A stretch of 64,000 nucleotides of DNA from Coniella vitis (Eukaryota > Ascomycota > Sordariomycetes > Diaporthales > Schizoparmaceae): positions 310,001 through 374,000 of the forward strand of contig WUJK01000001.1 in assembly GCA_011317545.1 (NCBI GenBank), in the 5' to 3' direction. Position numbers and translations under genes: made by a program. Within the stretch, counting starts at the first letter, position 1. Every line of letters begins with the position of its first letter. Shown here piece after piece: positions 55,449 through 64,000 of the stretch. The notes beneath the pieces are model-generated. The model had not been told where the DNA came from. It was given only the letters and a program-made list of their open reading frames with translations, and searched no databases.

Positions 55449-57586
55449 TCAAGGAGAATTCTCTTGCGTCCAGGGCGGATCTCCAGGGTACCGCCGTCCC
55501 CGCACGCCTTTGATTCCTGGACTAGCCGTTCTATCGCGAAACCTGTCGTCGAGAGGTGTTGGTGCACCGCCGCTTCGCCTGTTTCGCTCCTCCATGTACC
55601 TCTCGCGCTGCTGCTGCTGCTGCTGCTGATCCATCTCGTAACGGTGTCGATCCCTGTCGATTCTGTCGACATCAGCATGGCTACTCGTTCGTCGTGGATT
55701 GTCCGGTCGTCGAAAATACCTCGCCTCACGGTCACGGTCGCGCTCCCGATCCCTTCTGCTGCGCATCTTGTCCCGTGTCGCGTCTTCCCAGTCGGGTAGG
55801 TCGTCCCTGTTAAGTCGAATTGGGCGATCTCGTTCCCTCTCGCGTTCTCGCTCCCTGTCCCGTTTTCGCTCCTTGGCACGTCTGCGCTCGCGCTCATGTT
55901 CTGAATCTGCATCATTTGCTTCATCGTCGTACGATCGGTGACGATTCAGATGGAGACTGTCTCGTGAGCTGGTACCGCCTGGCATATTGCCGCTGCTAGA
56001 ACCGGGGCTCTTGCGCGGCCTTTCCACCGGCGATGGACTTGGGAAGAAGCCCGAGATCTTGTCGCCTGCCCAGTCCTTGACCCTGTCGAGTCCACCGCTC
56101 TTTCGGCGCGCCCCCAAGACAGGCGAGGCACGCTCATCACTTCGCAACTTAGCGCCACCTTCTGTCCTTATGCTGGGAATGGGTCCGACATTGGGAGAAC
56201 CGTTAGGCGCGCCTAAAGGTGATCCGCCTGGCGGCCCTGTAGCAGGTACCGAAACATATCTTGGAACAACTTTAGGACTGCGATGAGGCGGAACATGGGG
56301 TGCGCCATTTCCCTTTGGAGGAACACGAGCGCTCATATCGGCATCTGAGTCAGATTCATCCGTGCCCCGTCTCCGTGGATGAGAGTGTCGTCGCGATGCA
56401 GATGGCCGCGAGGGGTCGAGGTGTGTAGCCGAGTGTGGATCGTGCGGGGACGGGAAATCCGAAAAGGACCGCCGTCGGCTTCGTTCATCTGGTGAGATGC
56501 CCCCGTGCCTGGTTCGCTCAGCGGCATCGGGGGATACGCGTATTCTAGCACCTCTCGGGTGGCGTGCTGTGTCGCCTGGAGCCACGTGGGTGAATGGCAC
56601 ACCACGATGGGTAAAGTAATCTGATGCCCCTCGTGACCCAGCAGGAACATGAGAGAAGCCGGCATTGACCCGATCGGCTGCTGAGGGAAATGGTTGTCTA
56701 GGTGAGCGGGGCGACTCTCTGTGTTCAGCCTCCTGCCTCATTTTGTCGCCACATAGTTCATGCCACGAGCAGATATCAGCGTCAGGCTCGGATGGAAACG
56801 AGGCAGGCGATATGTCCTTGGGGAAAAATTCGCCAGTGTCAGGGTTCTTGAGATTCCAGTTTTGGACGGCGGAAATGATGAAGGGGACATGGTCCTCTGG
56901 TGATAACAAGATCTGAATAGACTCCCAGCGTACGAAACCCTTGAGAGTCAGGGCGGGCACGGAGGGGGGCTCATAGCCACTTTCGGTTGGTTGGAGCGAG
57001 TGGAAGCAGCCGAGGACCTGCCAGAGGTACGAGATTGTCTCGTGAGGAGCATTGAGGAAGAGTTCTGTGCAAGGTGTCAAGCAGTCGGTGGTTAGTTGGG
57101 CGTAGTTGCTTGCGGAGAACAGGACGAACAACAAGCCTGCAGTTACTGGATGCACTTACTGTCATAGTTGCCACCCATGGACCTGTAGAAGTCGGCAAGC
57201 TTGGTGGCTTTCAAGGTGCGGTCTTGCTTGTCGCCAATCTCATCGCTCTATCAGCGCGCAAGCGCCAGAAAGGCATTGTGTTAGTGGAGGCGAGAGCACA
57301 AAGGTGACGTGGGACAGGCAGCGGGAACGGGAAGGCTAAGAATAAACTGGGGACACGGCAGGGGGCATCCAAGCAGCAGCAGCGCCGGCACGGCGGATGG
57401 GCGGTGACAGGGCATGGAGTGTGCTCTCACAATATACTGGGCCATGGCTCGCAACAGAGCATCCAGCACGCTGGTGGGCGTCTTTTTGTGTTGGTCAAAG
57501 AGGTAGCCATAATAGCCAGACGCTTGGCCGTTGGGCGTGGCGGGCGTTGGTGGTGCTCTGGGCTTAGATTCTGCCGCGGTGGCCAT
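55449..57586 (-). CDS. Fungal protein with conserved N-terminal domain (DUF7514-like) and RD/RE-rich tail
   Basis: Exons 57586-57431, 57247-57160 and 57064-55449 give 619 residues. Introns are 183 bases (GTGAGA...GATAG) and 95 bases (GTAAGT...TGCACAG). The first ~135 residues form a conserved-looking domain: GYYGYLFDQHKKTPTSVLDA, then IGDKQDRTLKATKLADFYRS, then FVRWESIQILLSPEDHVPF and AVQNWNLKNPDTGEFFP. From memory this matches a family listed as DUF7514; I cannot confirm the number. The rest is disordered: Pro/Ser/Arg-rich, then an RE/RD/RK array (about 450-520) and a Gln run, as in RNA-processing or scaffold proteins. No signal peptide or membrane helix. The acceptor of exon 2 has a close alternative (after GATGAG) that would drop three residues. 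Confidence 0.85.
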
Positions 57587-58803
57587 GGCGATGCGCTCGT
57601 CCACGATCACCTGCTGCTCATCTGACCTCTGGGTGTTTCGAGTCGGTCTTGCTCATGGGCCTGGGCTTTGGGCTCGAGCTCGGGGCGGTCAGCAACACGA
57701 GCGGGTAGGGCAGGGGCTGTTGTCGGGAAGTCCAGTCGCGCGGGTCCAGCAGTGTCACGGAGCACCGACGGTGGTCGCGCTGGTGAGCGTGAGGGGTACT
57801 GAGAATACCTCTGTCGAGATCAGTCGGCGGATGAGAAGAGGAAAGGTTTGAGAAGCAGGACGAGGAGGAGCAGGAGAACGAGGAGGGCGATGTTGACACA
57901 GCTTGTACGACGGCGGCAGACAAGAGGAAGCGGCTAGGCTTACTATGTAGCAACGTGAGCCTATCTACGGCGGATGACAGTGCTGGGTGCTGGACCAGCC
58001 TACCAGCCTATGTACCATGAGCCACGCTCCAGCCTGCAAGGCCACCTGCGCAGCTTGCGACTGTGATTGAGGGTGGTTGGCCGGAGTTGTTGCCTTGCAG
58101 GCCTGCGCGTTTAGGTGCAGCACTGTGAGTACCTAGATACCGGCTAATAGCAGCGCCTCAGAGCTCTGATAGGCCTCATGGGCTCTAAAACGGGGCCGTT
58201 TGCATGCTAGGGCTGCTAGAATGCTAATGCTTGCTGCATGGGGTGGCACTACTATGTAAGTACAGCACCGCCAGGGCAGGATACGGACAGCTGCACAACC
58301 CACAGACTTGTTGTTTTCCTTTTCGTATATGGGATCCAACACACAATTACGTTCCAAGGACTCCTATGTACTCTACTGTAGGTCAGGAGTGCTTTTCCAA
58401 GCTTGACTTCTGCATGTAAAAAAGGTGGATGCCCAAGGCTGGCCGTGGATATATCACACGCATCACTGGAGCCATAAGTTGGCAGTTGGGCACCCGGTGC
58501 ACCTTCCACAAGCTGGCACCGCCTGCAGAATAGACAGGCAGCTTCACTGCCTCACGTGCCCCCGTCAAACCCCATCAACCACCAGAGCCTCGACATTTGA
58601 GTCACTGTTCTATGCGCAACACCGAACAATACATACAAAAGACACTGCCGCCTATTCATTACATGGAAACATTGATTCGCCCTGCAGCAAGTGCATGGGT
58701 CTCGCCTCGAAAACTCCCGTCATCACAACGTCGCAGCCTCCGCTCTGCCTCTGCGGCCAACCGCCAGCACATCAGACAAAGCCTCCCCCGGCAATGCTCC
58801 GTC
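57587..58803. other. Intergenic region
   Basis: About 1.2 kb between two minus-strand genes. It holds two copies of the TACTATGT octamer (57941, 58250) and no gene. Confidence 0.55.
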
Positions 58804-59364
58804 TCAGGCAAGCAGACCGTAGAACCCAAGTGCAGCACCCGCCAGCGGGAATAGCGACCGGATCAGATTCAGGTCTTTCCACTTGTGCAGCAGCTGGCTT
58901 GCTGCCTCAGAGCCCAGGCTGCTGGCGCCCTCCGCAGCCTGCAACAGAGCCTGGTTCGTCGGGTTCATGAAGATGAGCGTGAACGGCACAATGCCAATCG
59001 TGAAGGCCGCCGCACCCGCGAAGACGTGCCAAGAACGCCCCTGTGACCTCTGCTGGTAGGCCAGATACGCGAAGCCGAGCAACGACAACAATGCCGTCTG
59101 AGGGCCCAGCACCTTGCCTCTATTGTAGATACCCGCCCATTGTTGAGCAATACACTGTGTGGTGACCGGCAATGTTGTCGACAGCAGCCCCGGCACTGCT
59201 AGAACCGAGAGCATGGCCTGGCCGCCTACAAGGAATGTTAGCCAGCTGCGGAAAGCCAGTGCTGGCACAAGACAGGAAGAAGGGCTGTGTATACCTGAAT
59301 TCCAGGCTGAGCCAAGGATGCCCACGGTGGCAGCAATGATGGTTGCAGACGGAAGTCCAGACAT
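58804..59364 (-). CDS. DUF1772-type small integral membrane protein
   Basis: Exons 59364-59295 and 59225-58804 (69-base intron, GTATAC donor, CTTGTAG acceptor) give 163 residues. The spliced junction reads GSAWNS-GGQAMLSVLAVPGLL, the usual start of fungal DUF1772 proteins. Without splicing a 23-residue insertion would break it. Four hydrophobic helices are visible (around residues 5-20, 24-42, 70-90 and 95-120), with a last helix ending FYGLLA. DUF1772 includes anthrone oxygenases of polyketide clusters, but many members have no known reaction. No polyketide synthase lies in the window, so I assign only the family. The gene is in tandem with the GNAT gene, 345 bases downstream of it. Confidence 0.87.
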   Translation of the reverse strand: MSGLPSATIIAATVGILGSAWNSGIHSPSSCLVPALAFRSWLTFLVGGQAMLSVLAVPGLLSTTLPVTTQCIAQQWAGIYNRGKVLGPQTALLSLLGFAYLAYQQRSQGRSWHVFAGAAAFTIGIVPFTLIFMNPTNQALLQAAEGASSLGSEAASQLLHKWKDLNLIRSLFPLAGAALGFYGLLA

Positions 59365-59709
59365 GTTGCGATAGTATGAAAAGTGTTTGACACGGATGCA
59401 TGCAATGGTCTTTACAAAGTAATGGCAGGCAATGCTTGCGACACGCTCGCTCCCGGCATCTTATGTATTTCTTCGCAATGGGTTGCTAGGCTGACAACTG
59501 GTCGTTTCGTCATTGGTCTCGTCGCCGGGCCCGAGGTCTACGCTTGGCGTCTAGCGCCCGGCGCCCGGCTCACTGGCCTACAAGCTCCGCGACCGGCATA
59601 ATGCGGCCTCAACGGCCCTTCCAGAATGTCCGAACGGAGAGCACAAGTCGGATAAGATGTACCAATTTCCGTCGCTGTCGCCGCCTTGCGTACATCAAGC
59701 GACCCGCCA
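59365..59709. other. Short intergenic region
   Basis: 345 bases between the GNAT 3' end and the DUF1772 start. It should contain the DUF1772 promoter. Nothing else seen. Confidence 0.5.
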
Positions 59710-60399
59710 TCAGTCGATTTCACTTCCGCGGACACGAGGCAAGTACCGAAATGTCAGCAGTCGCACAACCTTGGTCGGGTCCCGCGCATTCTCTTCTTCG
59801 AAATCATCAAATGGCTCAAAACCACACTTGATCAGAATGCGCTGGCTCGCAACGTTCTTGGCATCAGCAGTGGCGAGCAATTGCTCTCTGACTGTCGTCT
59901 GCTGGCCGTCGTCCGTTGCCAGCGTCTTTGGATTAACATTCAGCTGGATAGGAACACGCTCGAGTCCATCCCACATGCGCAAAAACGCAACGACAAACTC
60001 TGTGGCGAGACCCTTCCCCCAATGTTCCTTTTTGAACATGTACCCGATCTCAGGCCAGCCATAATCTTTGTCGGTATTCATGCGATGCACGCCACCCATG
60101 CCGATGGGCTCGCCCGTCTCGCGAAGACACAAAGTGCAGTTGAAGGCCTCTGCGTCGTGAGGTGGTAAAAAGGCCGCCAGGACCGAGGCAGTCTCGTCCT
60201 TGTCCGAGTCGACACGGCCAGCTGCAGTCCACACCATGACCTCGGGCTGAGTGCGCAGGCCATGTAGGGCGTCGAGATCGGATGCTTCGATGGGCCGTAT
60301 CAGCAAACGTGGAGTGGTGACTACAGAGCGTGCCGATGAGGATGGAAGGCGAGGAATTGTGGTGCGGACCGCAGCCCAGGTTTCGGCCGTCTTCCCCAT
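59710..60399 (-). CDS. GNAT-family N-acetyltransferase (RimJ/RimL-like)
   Basis: Single exon, 229 residues. It transfers an acetyl group from acetyl-CoA to an amine; the substrate is unknown. The N-terminal strand VVTTPRLLIRPIEASDLDAL is the usual GNAT_3 opening. GEPIGMGGVHRM is the second strand pair. WPEIGYMFKKEHWGKGLATEFV carries the CoA-binding Gly-rich motif A (W-G-K-G-L-A). NVASQRILIKCGFEP is motif B. A 20-residue insertion (PKTLATDDGQQTTVREQ) precedes motif B. No signal peptide, so it is cytosolic or nuclear. Its start lies 800 bases from the divergent Zn2Cys6 regulator, a common arrangement for co-regulated fungal genes, though no shared function is shown. Confidence 0.93.
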   Translation of the reverse strand: MGKTAETWAAVRTTIPRLPSSSARSVVTTPRLLIRPIEASDLDALHGLRTQPEVMVWTAAGRVDSDKDETASVLAAFLPPHDAEAFNCTLCLRETGEPIGMGGVHRMNTDKDYGWPEIGYMFKKEHWGKGLATEFVVAFLRMWDGLERVPIQLNVNPKTLATDDGQQTTVREQLLATADAKNVASQRILIKCGFEPFDDFEEENARDPTKVVRLLTFRYLPRVRGSEID

Positions 60400-61199
60400 A
60401 GCAGCTTGCGCTTCGACAATGCCACAGTACGGTAAGCCAGTACTCGAGAACCGCGTGATGAGGGCAATCCGAGCAGGTGGAGAGGTGAGAGAGCAGATAT
60501 TCAGTGCTGCAACAGATTCACAGCTCGCGCGACTGGTCGGTTGCCATCTCTTGAACGGTTCTTCCTGAACATATCGTCGCCGGGTGCTTCTTCAGCCAGA
60601 TGAGTCACGTTTCAATCTGACTCACCTCCGTGCAATTTTTTTCTTTGGGGCTGTTTTTAGTCCGCTCTCCACCCTAGGGACACGATACCCGTCGATATCG
60701 ACATCCAACGTCTGTGAAATTGAAGCGCGAGAATCTTACACGCTGCCGATCAGCTCAGTCCAACCGCCATGGCATTCAACAAGTATCCAGGGTGGAGTCG
60801 GCGTAACATCATGGAATCCTTCTTCTGCAGCGGCGGGGCGGCAAGTGTGATTTGATCGCCGCAGGCCCTGCAATACAGGCCGTTCACCAACCAGCCCAGC
60901 AGCCCAGGCATTCAAATTAGGCTTTGCTAGTTGCTGCCCGCTGCGAGCAAAGGCCCAGAGTGCGGCTGTACTTCTGTACGCTGGTCCTACTTAGTGCAAA
61001 ACAGCGATGACATGGTTGAATTTGCACTTTCTCCCAATAGCCTCACGTTCTGCACTGTCGCAATCGTCCATAGCAAACTCCTATGGCGCAACGAACCTAC
61101 ACCACTCTGTAGCATCGGTTTCTCTTTGATGTTTTCCTTGTTGTCCTGGTTTTTCTCTGCTTGAATCCCTTCCTTTGCGCTGGGAAGCGGTTGGTCGCG
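60400..61199. other. Divergent promoter region, GNAT / Zn2Cys6 regulator
   Basis: 800 bases between divergent start codons, so both promoters should lie here. I see no obvious paired CGG triplets of a Gal4-type site and no gene. Confidence 0.5.
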
Positions 61200-63993
61200 A
61201 TGAGTCCTGGTCCTCACCAAGAAGTGCATGCCCTCTCCTGCGTCAATTGCAGACAGCGCAAGGTCAAGTGCGCCAAGGTCCATCCGTGCCCACACTGCGT
61301 CCGCGCGGGTCTGGAGTGTGTTTTCCCCGCGAGAAAGAAAGATCGCGCTCCCCGGCGCAACAAGAATCATGAGCTGTTGAATCGGCTGGCCAAGCTCGAG
61401 GCTATTGTCGGCCAGGTTGGCACTGGGCCTGATGGAACACCCCCCGCTGCGCTCCCACAACACGGTCCGCCTCACCACCCGTCGGTTGCCCCCGAGCGAA
61501 ATCCGGACAAGCGATGTCCAGCTGCCGAGCCTACATCGCGCGATGACCCGGCCGCCAAGTATGTGAGCGGCGAGTTTTGGGCGAATTTGTCGTCCGAGGT
61601 CGAGGGCATCAAGGCCGCGCTGGAGGTACCCAGTGACTCGGAAGGCGAGGACGGCGATGGCGATGGCGACGGCGATGGCGCACATGGCCCGCTATCTCCC
61701 AGTGCTTCAGTCTCGCAAGATTACTACAACACTCCTGCCAGCTATCTCGTCTCCCCGGCCATGTTTGGAAGCGTGCACGCCGTGCAGGCAACTGGCAACC
61801 TACCACATCCCCCGCCAGACATCATCAAAAAGTTGCTGCATGTCTACTTTCGCAATGTTGACACCCTACTCAAGATCTTGCACAGGCCAACCATCGAGGC
61901 CCAGTTCGACCTATTCTTGGTCAATCCTCACGACAATCCGCCAACGCCGCCTGTCGAGGCGCTGTGGTTCGCAATATACTTTGCCGCTGTCACAAGTATG
62001 CGTCCAGAGTCGTGCATCGACAGCCTAGGACAGGACCGCGCTCATCTGGTGACCCATTATGGGCAAAGTGTCGAGGTAGCATTGGCAAGGGCCGACTATT
62101 TGAATAGCACATCATTGGAGTGCCTGCAAGCGTTGACAATATACGATGTAAGTGGCTTATAGAATTACACCCAAACGAGCCAGTATACCGCCTCAGCGAT
62201 CGCTTTCTTTTCTGGAGGGGGACTAAGATAGCTCCTCTTCTTAGACTTGTCTTCGCAGCCACACACGCTCTCGCGCATCCTGGGCATTGCTCGCACTCGT
62301 CTACCGCCTGGCTCAAGCGAATGGTATACAACGAGACGGAAATGGTACCTCGTTCACTCCATACGAGGCTGAGATGAGACGTCGTCTCTGGGCTCAGATC
62401 GTTGTCCTTGACGTGCGCGCCTCTCAAGACCGTGGCACCGAACCCATGATAGACGAAGACATTTTCAATACCGCCCCGCCCACCAACCTGAACGATGAGG
62501 ACTTCCACCCAGGAACAACCACTCTGCCAGCTGCTCGTGAAGGACCGACCGACGTGATCTTTAGTCTCTGCACCTACCGCTGCTCTCGCCTCTATCTGCA
62601 CATCCATGGCCCACGGTCAGCCTTTTCCACGCGTTCCGACGGCAGCTCCTCAGCGACCACTTCTCCAGCCCCAACAACAGCCTCCGAAGATGACATTGTC
62701 GGACGCGTCAAGGCGCTCGAGACCGAGTTTGTTGTCCCGGCGATTGCGCATCCGGGCCACTTCCCCTCAGCCATGGCTGCAGCCGTGGTTCGCTTGACAA
62801 CGCTCATCACGTGGCTCATGATCCAATACCCACTACGCGTCCGCCAGCCCACCATCAAACCCCGCGTATCCCACGAGCACATGCTCCAGACGGCCATTGC
62901 CATCCTCGACTTGGCGGCATTTGGACCTGCCAGCGCTGGCACGGGCATCAGCGGGGCAGAGTGGCGCGAGCGATTCGGCTGGTGGCAGGACGGCTACGTA
63001 CAGTGGCATGCTCTCGCCGTTGCGCTCGTTGAGCTGTGCGTACTGACCGATGGGCCGCTTGTCAATCGTGCTTGGGCTACTGTTGATAAGGCACTTGCGC
63101 TGTGGGGTGATAAGGTCGCTGACACGAGACGCGGCGCTCTGTGGCGGCCTATACGGAAACTGGTTCGCAAAGCGCGTGAGAAGAGAGCTGGCGCACAGAA
63201 GCGCAAAATGAATCCTCAACCACCACCACCACCACCACCACAACAACAACAACAACAGCAGCAGCAGCAGCAGCAAGAAACAGGAGAAGCTCGGCGTCAG
63301 TCCAATTCGCAGGTCCAAAGAGATACCGAGATGACGCATTTCCCCTATCCTCGGTCGCCGCGGGAAGTGCTGGCAAGATTACAGGCAGAGGCAGAGGCTG
63401 CTCAAGCCCACAGAGGCGACAACGCACAACAGCAGACCTTCCCAGACTTTATACCCCCAATTCCCACACCCACCTCATTAACACCGCAAATAATGACGGC
63501 AGCGACTGAAATGGGGCCGACAGGTATCCCCTTTGCAGCAGACTTTGGCAACATGTCCATATCCCCTTCTCCTGCACCGAGTGGCTCCGGCACATTGGCA
63601 GCAGCAGCAGCAGCAACGACTACAACAATACCAACAACAACAGCAACAGAAGCATCTGCATCCGTCGCTTTCGGCCTCCCCCACGTACTCTTCTACGAAA
63701 ACGCACACAACAGGTGGACAATTGATTTTGCGGATCTGAATGATAGTGACATCACCATGGAGGGTATTAGCAGCGGGAGCGGGAGCAATAATCATATCAA
63801 CAATGATGCTAGCATGCCGATCGATCCTGCTCTTATGCAGCAGCAGCAGCAGCAGCATCAACAGCTACAGGGACAGTTAGGGGAGGATCAGCTTCTTACC
63901 GACTGGGCTGTATGGAATGATTTTGTGCTGGATGCGAACGTTGGGTTAGAGGATGGGACGAGCACGAGTAGTGAAGGGGGGAGGGTGATCTAG
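61200..63993 (+). CDS. Zn2Cys6 fungal transcription factor
   Basis: Exons 61200-62147 and 62245-63993 give 898 residues. The start is the ATG of MSPGPHQEVHALS. The binuclear zinc cluster is Cys14, 17, 24, 30, 33 and 40 (C-x2-C-x6-C-x5-C-x2-C-x6-C), followed by basic RKKDRAPRRNKNHE and a short heptad region LLNRLAKLEAIVGQV for dimerisation. Residues ~215-560 form the fungal-specific regulatory domain (LLHVYFRNVDTLLKILHRPT, LECLQALTIYD, LLALVYRLAQANG, EAEMRRRLWAQIVVLDVR). The 97-base intron has donor GTAAGT. Of two nearby acceptors, only TTCTTAG (62244) keeps the frame; the CGCAG at 62258 does not. The C-terminal third is disordered, with Pro and Gln runs, and ends in acidic sequence, a likely activation region. 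It divergently flanks the GNAT gene, which may be a target. Other targets are unknown. Confidence 0.92.
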
Positions 63994-64000
63994 AGTGGTG

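Noticed and set aside
62245..62300. The CGCAG acceptor at 62258 for the Zn2Cys6 regulator intron
   Set aside because: It shifts the frame relative to the downstream domain; TTCTTAG at 62244 preserves it and restores family-like sequence.
1..64000. CRISPR arrays, insertion sequences, terminal inverted repeats or retroelement genes
   Set aside because: No spaced direct repeats, transposase or reverse transcriptase motifs were seen; all repeats found are simple tandem repeats or very short dispersed motifs.

Overview
The window looks like nuclear DNA of a filamentous ascomycete (Pezizomycotina, probably Sordariomycetes and plausibly Hypocreales). The evidence is short introns with GTAAGT/GTATGT/GTGAGT donors, a Zn2Cys6 regulator, a fungal-type xylose reductase, fungal Sds22, Swp1 and Tdp1 orthologues, and long intergenic stretches full of homopolymers and microsatellites. 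I saw no prokaryotic features, rRNA, CRISPR or recognisable transposon. tRNAs were searched only by eye.

Layout. 1-930: the 3' end of a major facilitator transporter. 4.5-5.8 kb: a Ser/Gln-rich tail-anchored protein. 5.8-15.3 kb: about 9.5 kb with no credible gene. 15.3-18.4 kb: a 985-residue disordered protein with a C-terminal cysteine cluster. 22.8-25.0 kb: a PAF-acetylhydrolase-type lipase. 28.2-39.0 kb is the gene-dense core: xylose reductase, Sds22 (PP1 regulator), a BEM46-like alpha/beta hydrolase, an ER glutaminyl cyclase ending in KDEL, tyrosyl-DNA phosphodiesterase and, divergently, the ribophorin II/Swp1 subunit of oligosaccharyltransferase. 39.5-47.1 kb: a small Ser-rich protein, an M24 peptidase-fold protein, a doubtful spliced gene and a Ser/Thr-rich single-pass membrane protein. 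48.7-50.3 kb: a conserved-looking gene whose frame is interrupted by two UAG codons. 55.4-57.6 kb: a protein with a short conserved N-terminal domain and an RD/RE-rich tail. 58.8-64.0 kb: a DUF1772-type membrane protein, a GNAT acetyltransferase and a complete Zn2Cys6 transcription factor.

Most genes are unrelated housekeeping functions, not a pathway. Loose themes are ER/secretory processing (Swp1, glutaminyl cyclase, two membrane-anchored proteins) and, at the right end, a regulator divergent from a GNAT enzyme and a DUF1772 protein, which could be a small co-regulated set. Exon boundaries were placed by reading splice signals and keeping the protein family continuous, so they are models, not transcript data.

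The points most worth a second look are the double-UAG gene (48738-50336), the KDEL-tailed glutaminyl cyclase, a dispersed intergenic octamer TACATAGT(A)/TACTATGT, three telobox-like CCCTAACCC elements in the dense block, and four stop-free introns of length 3n.
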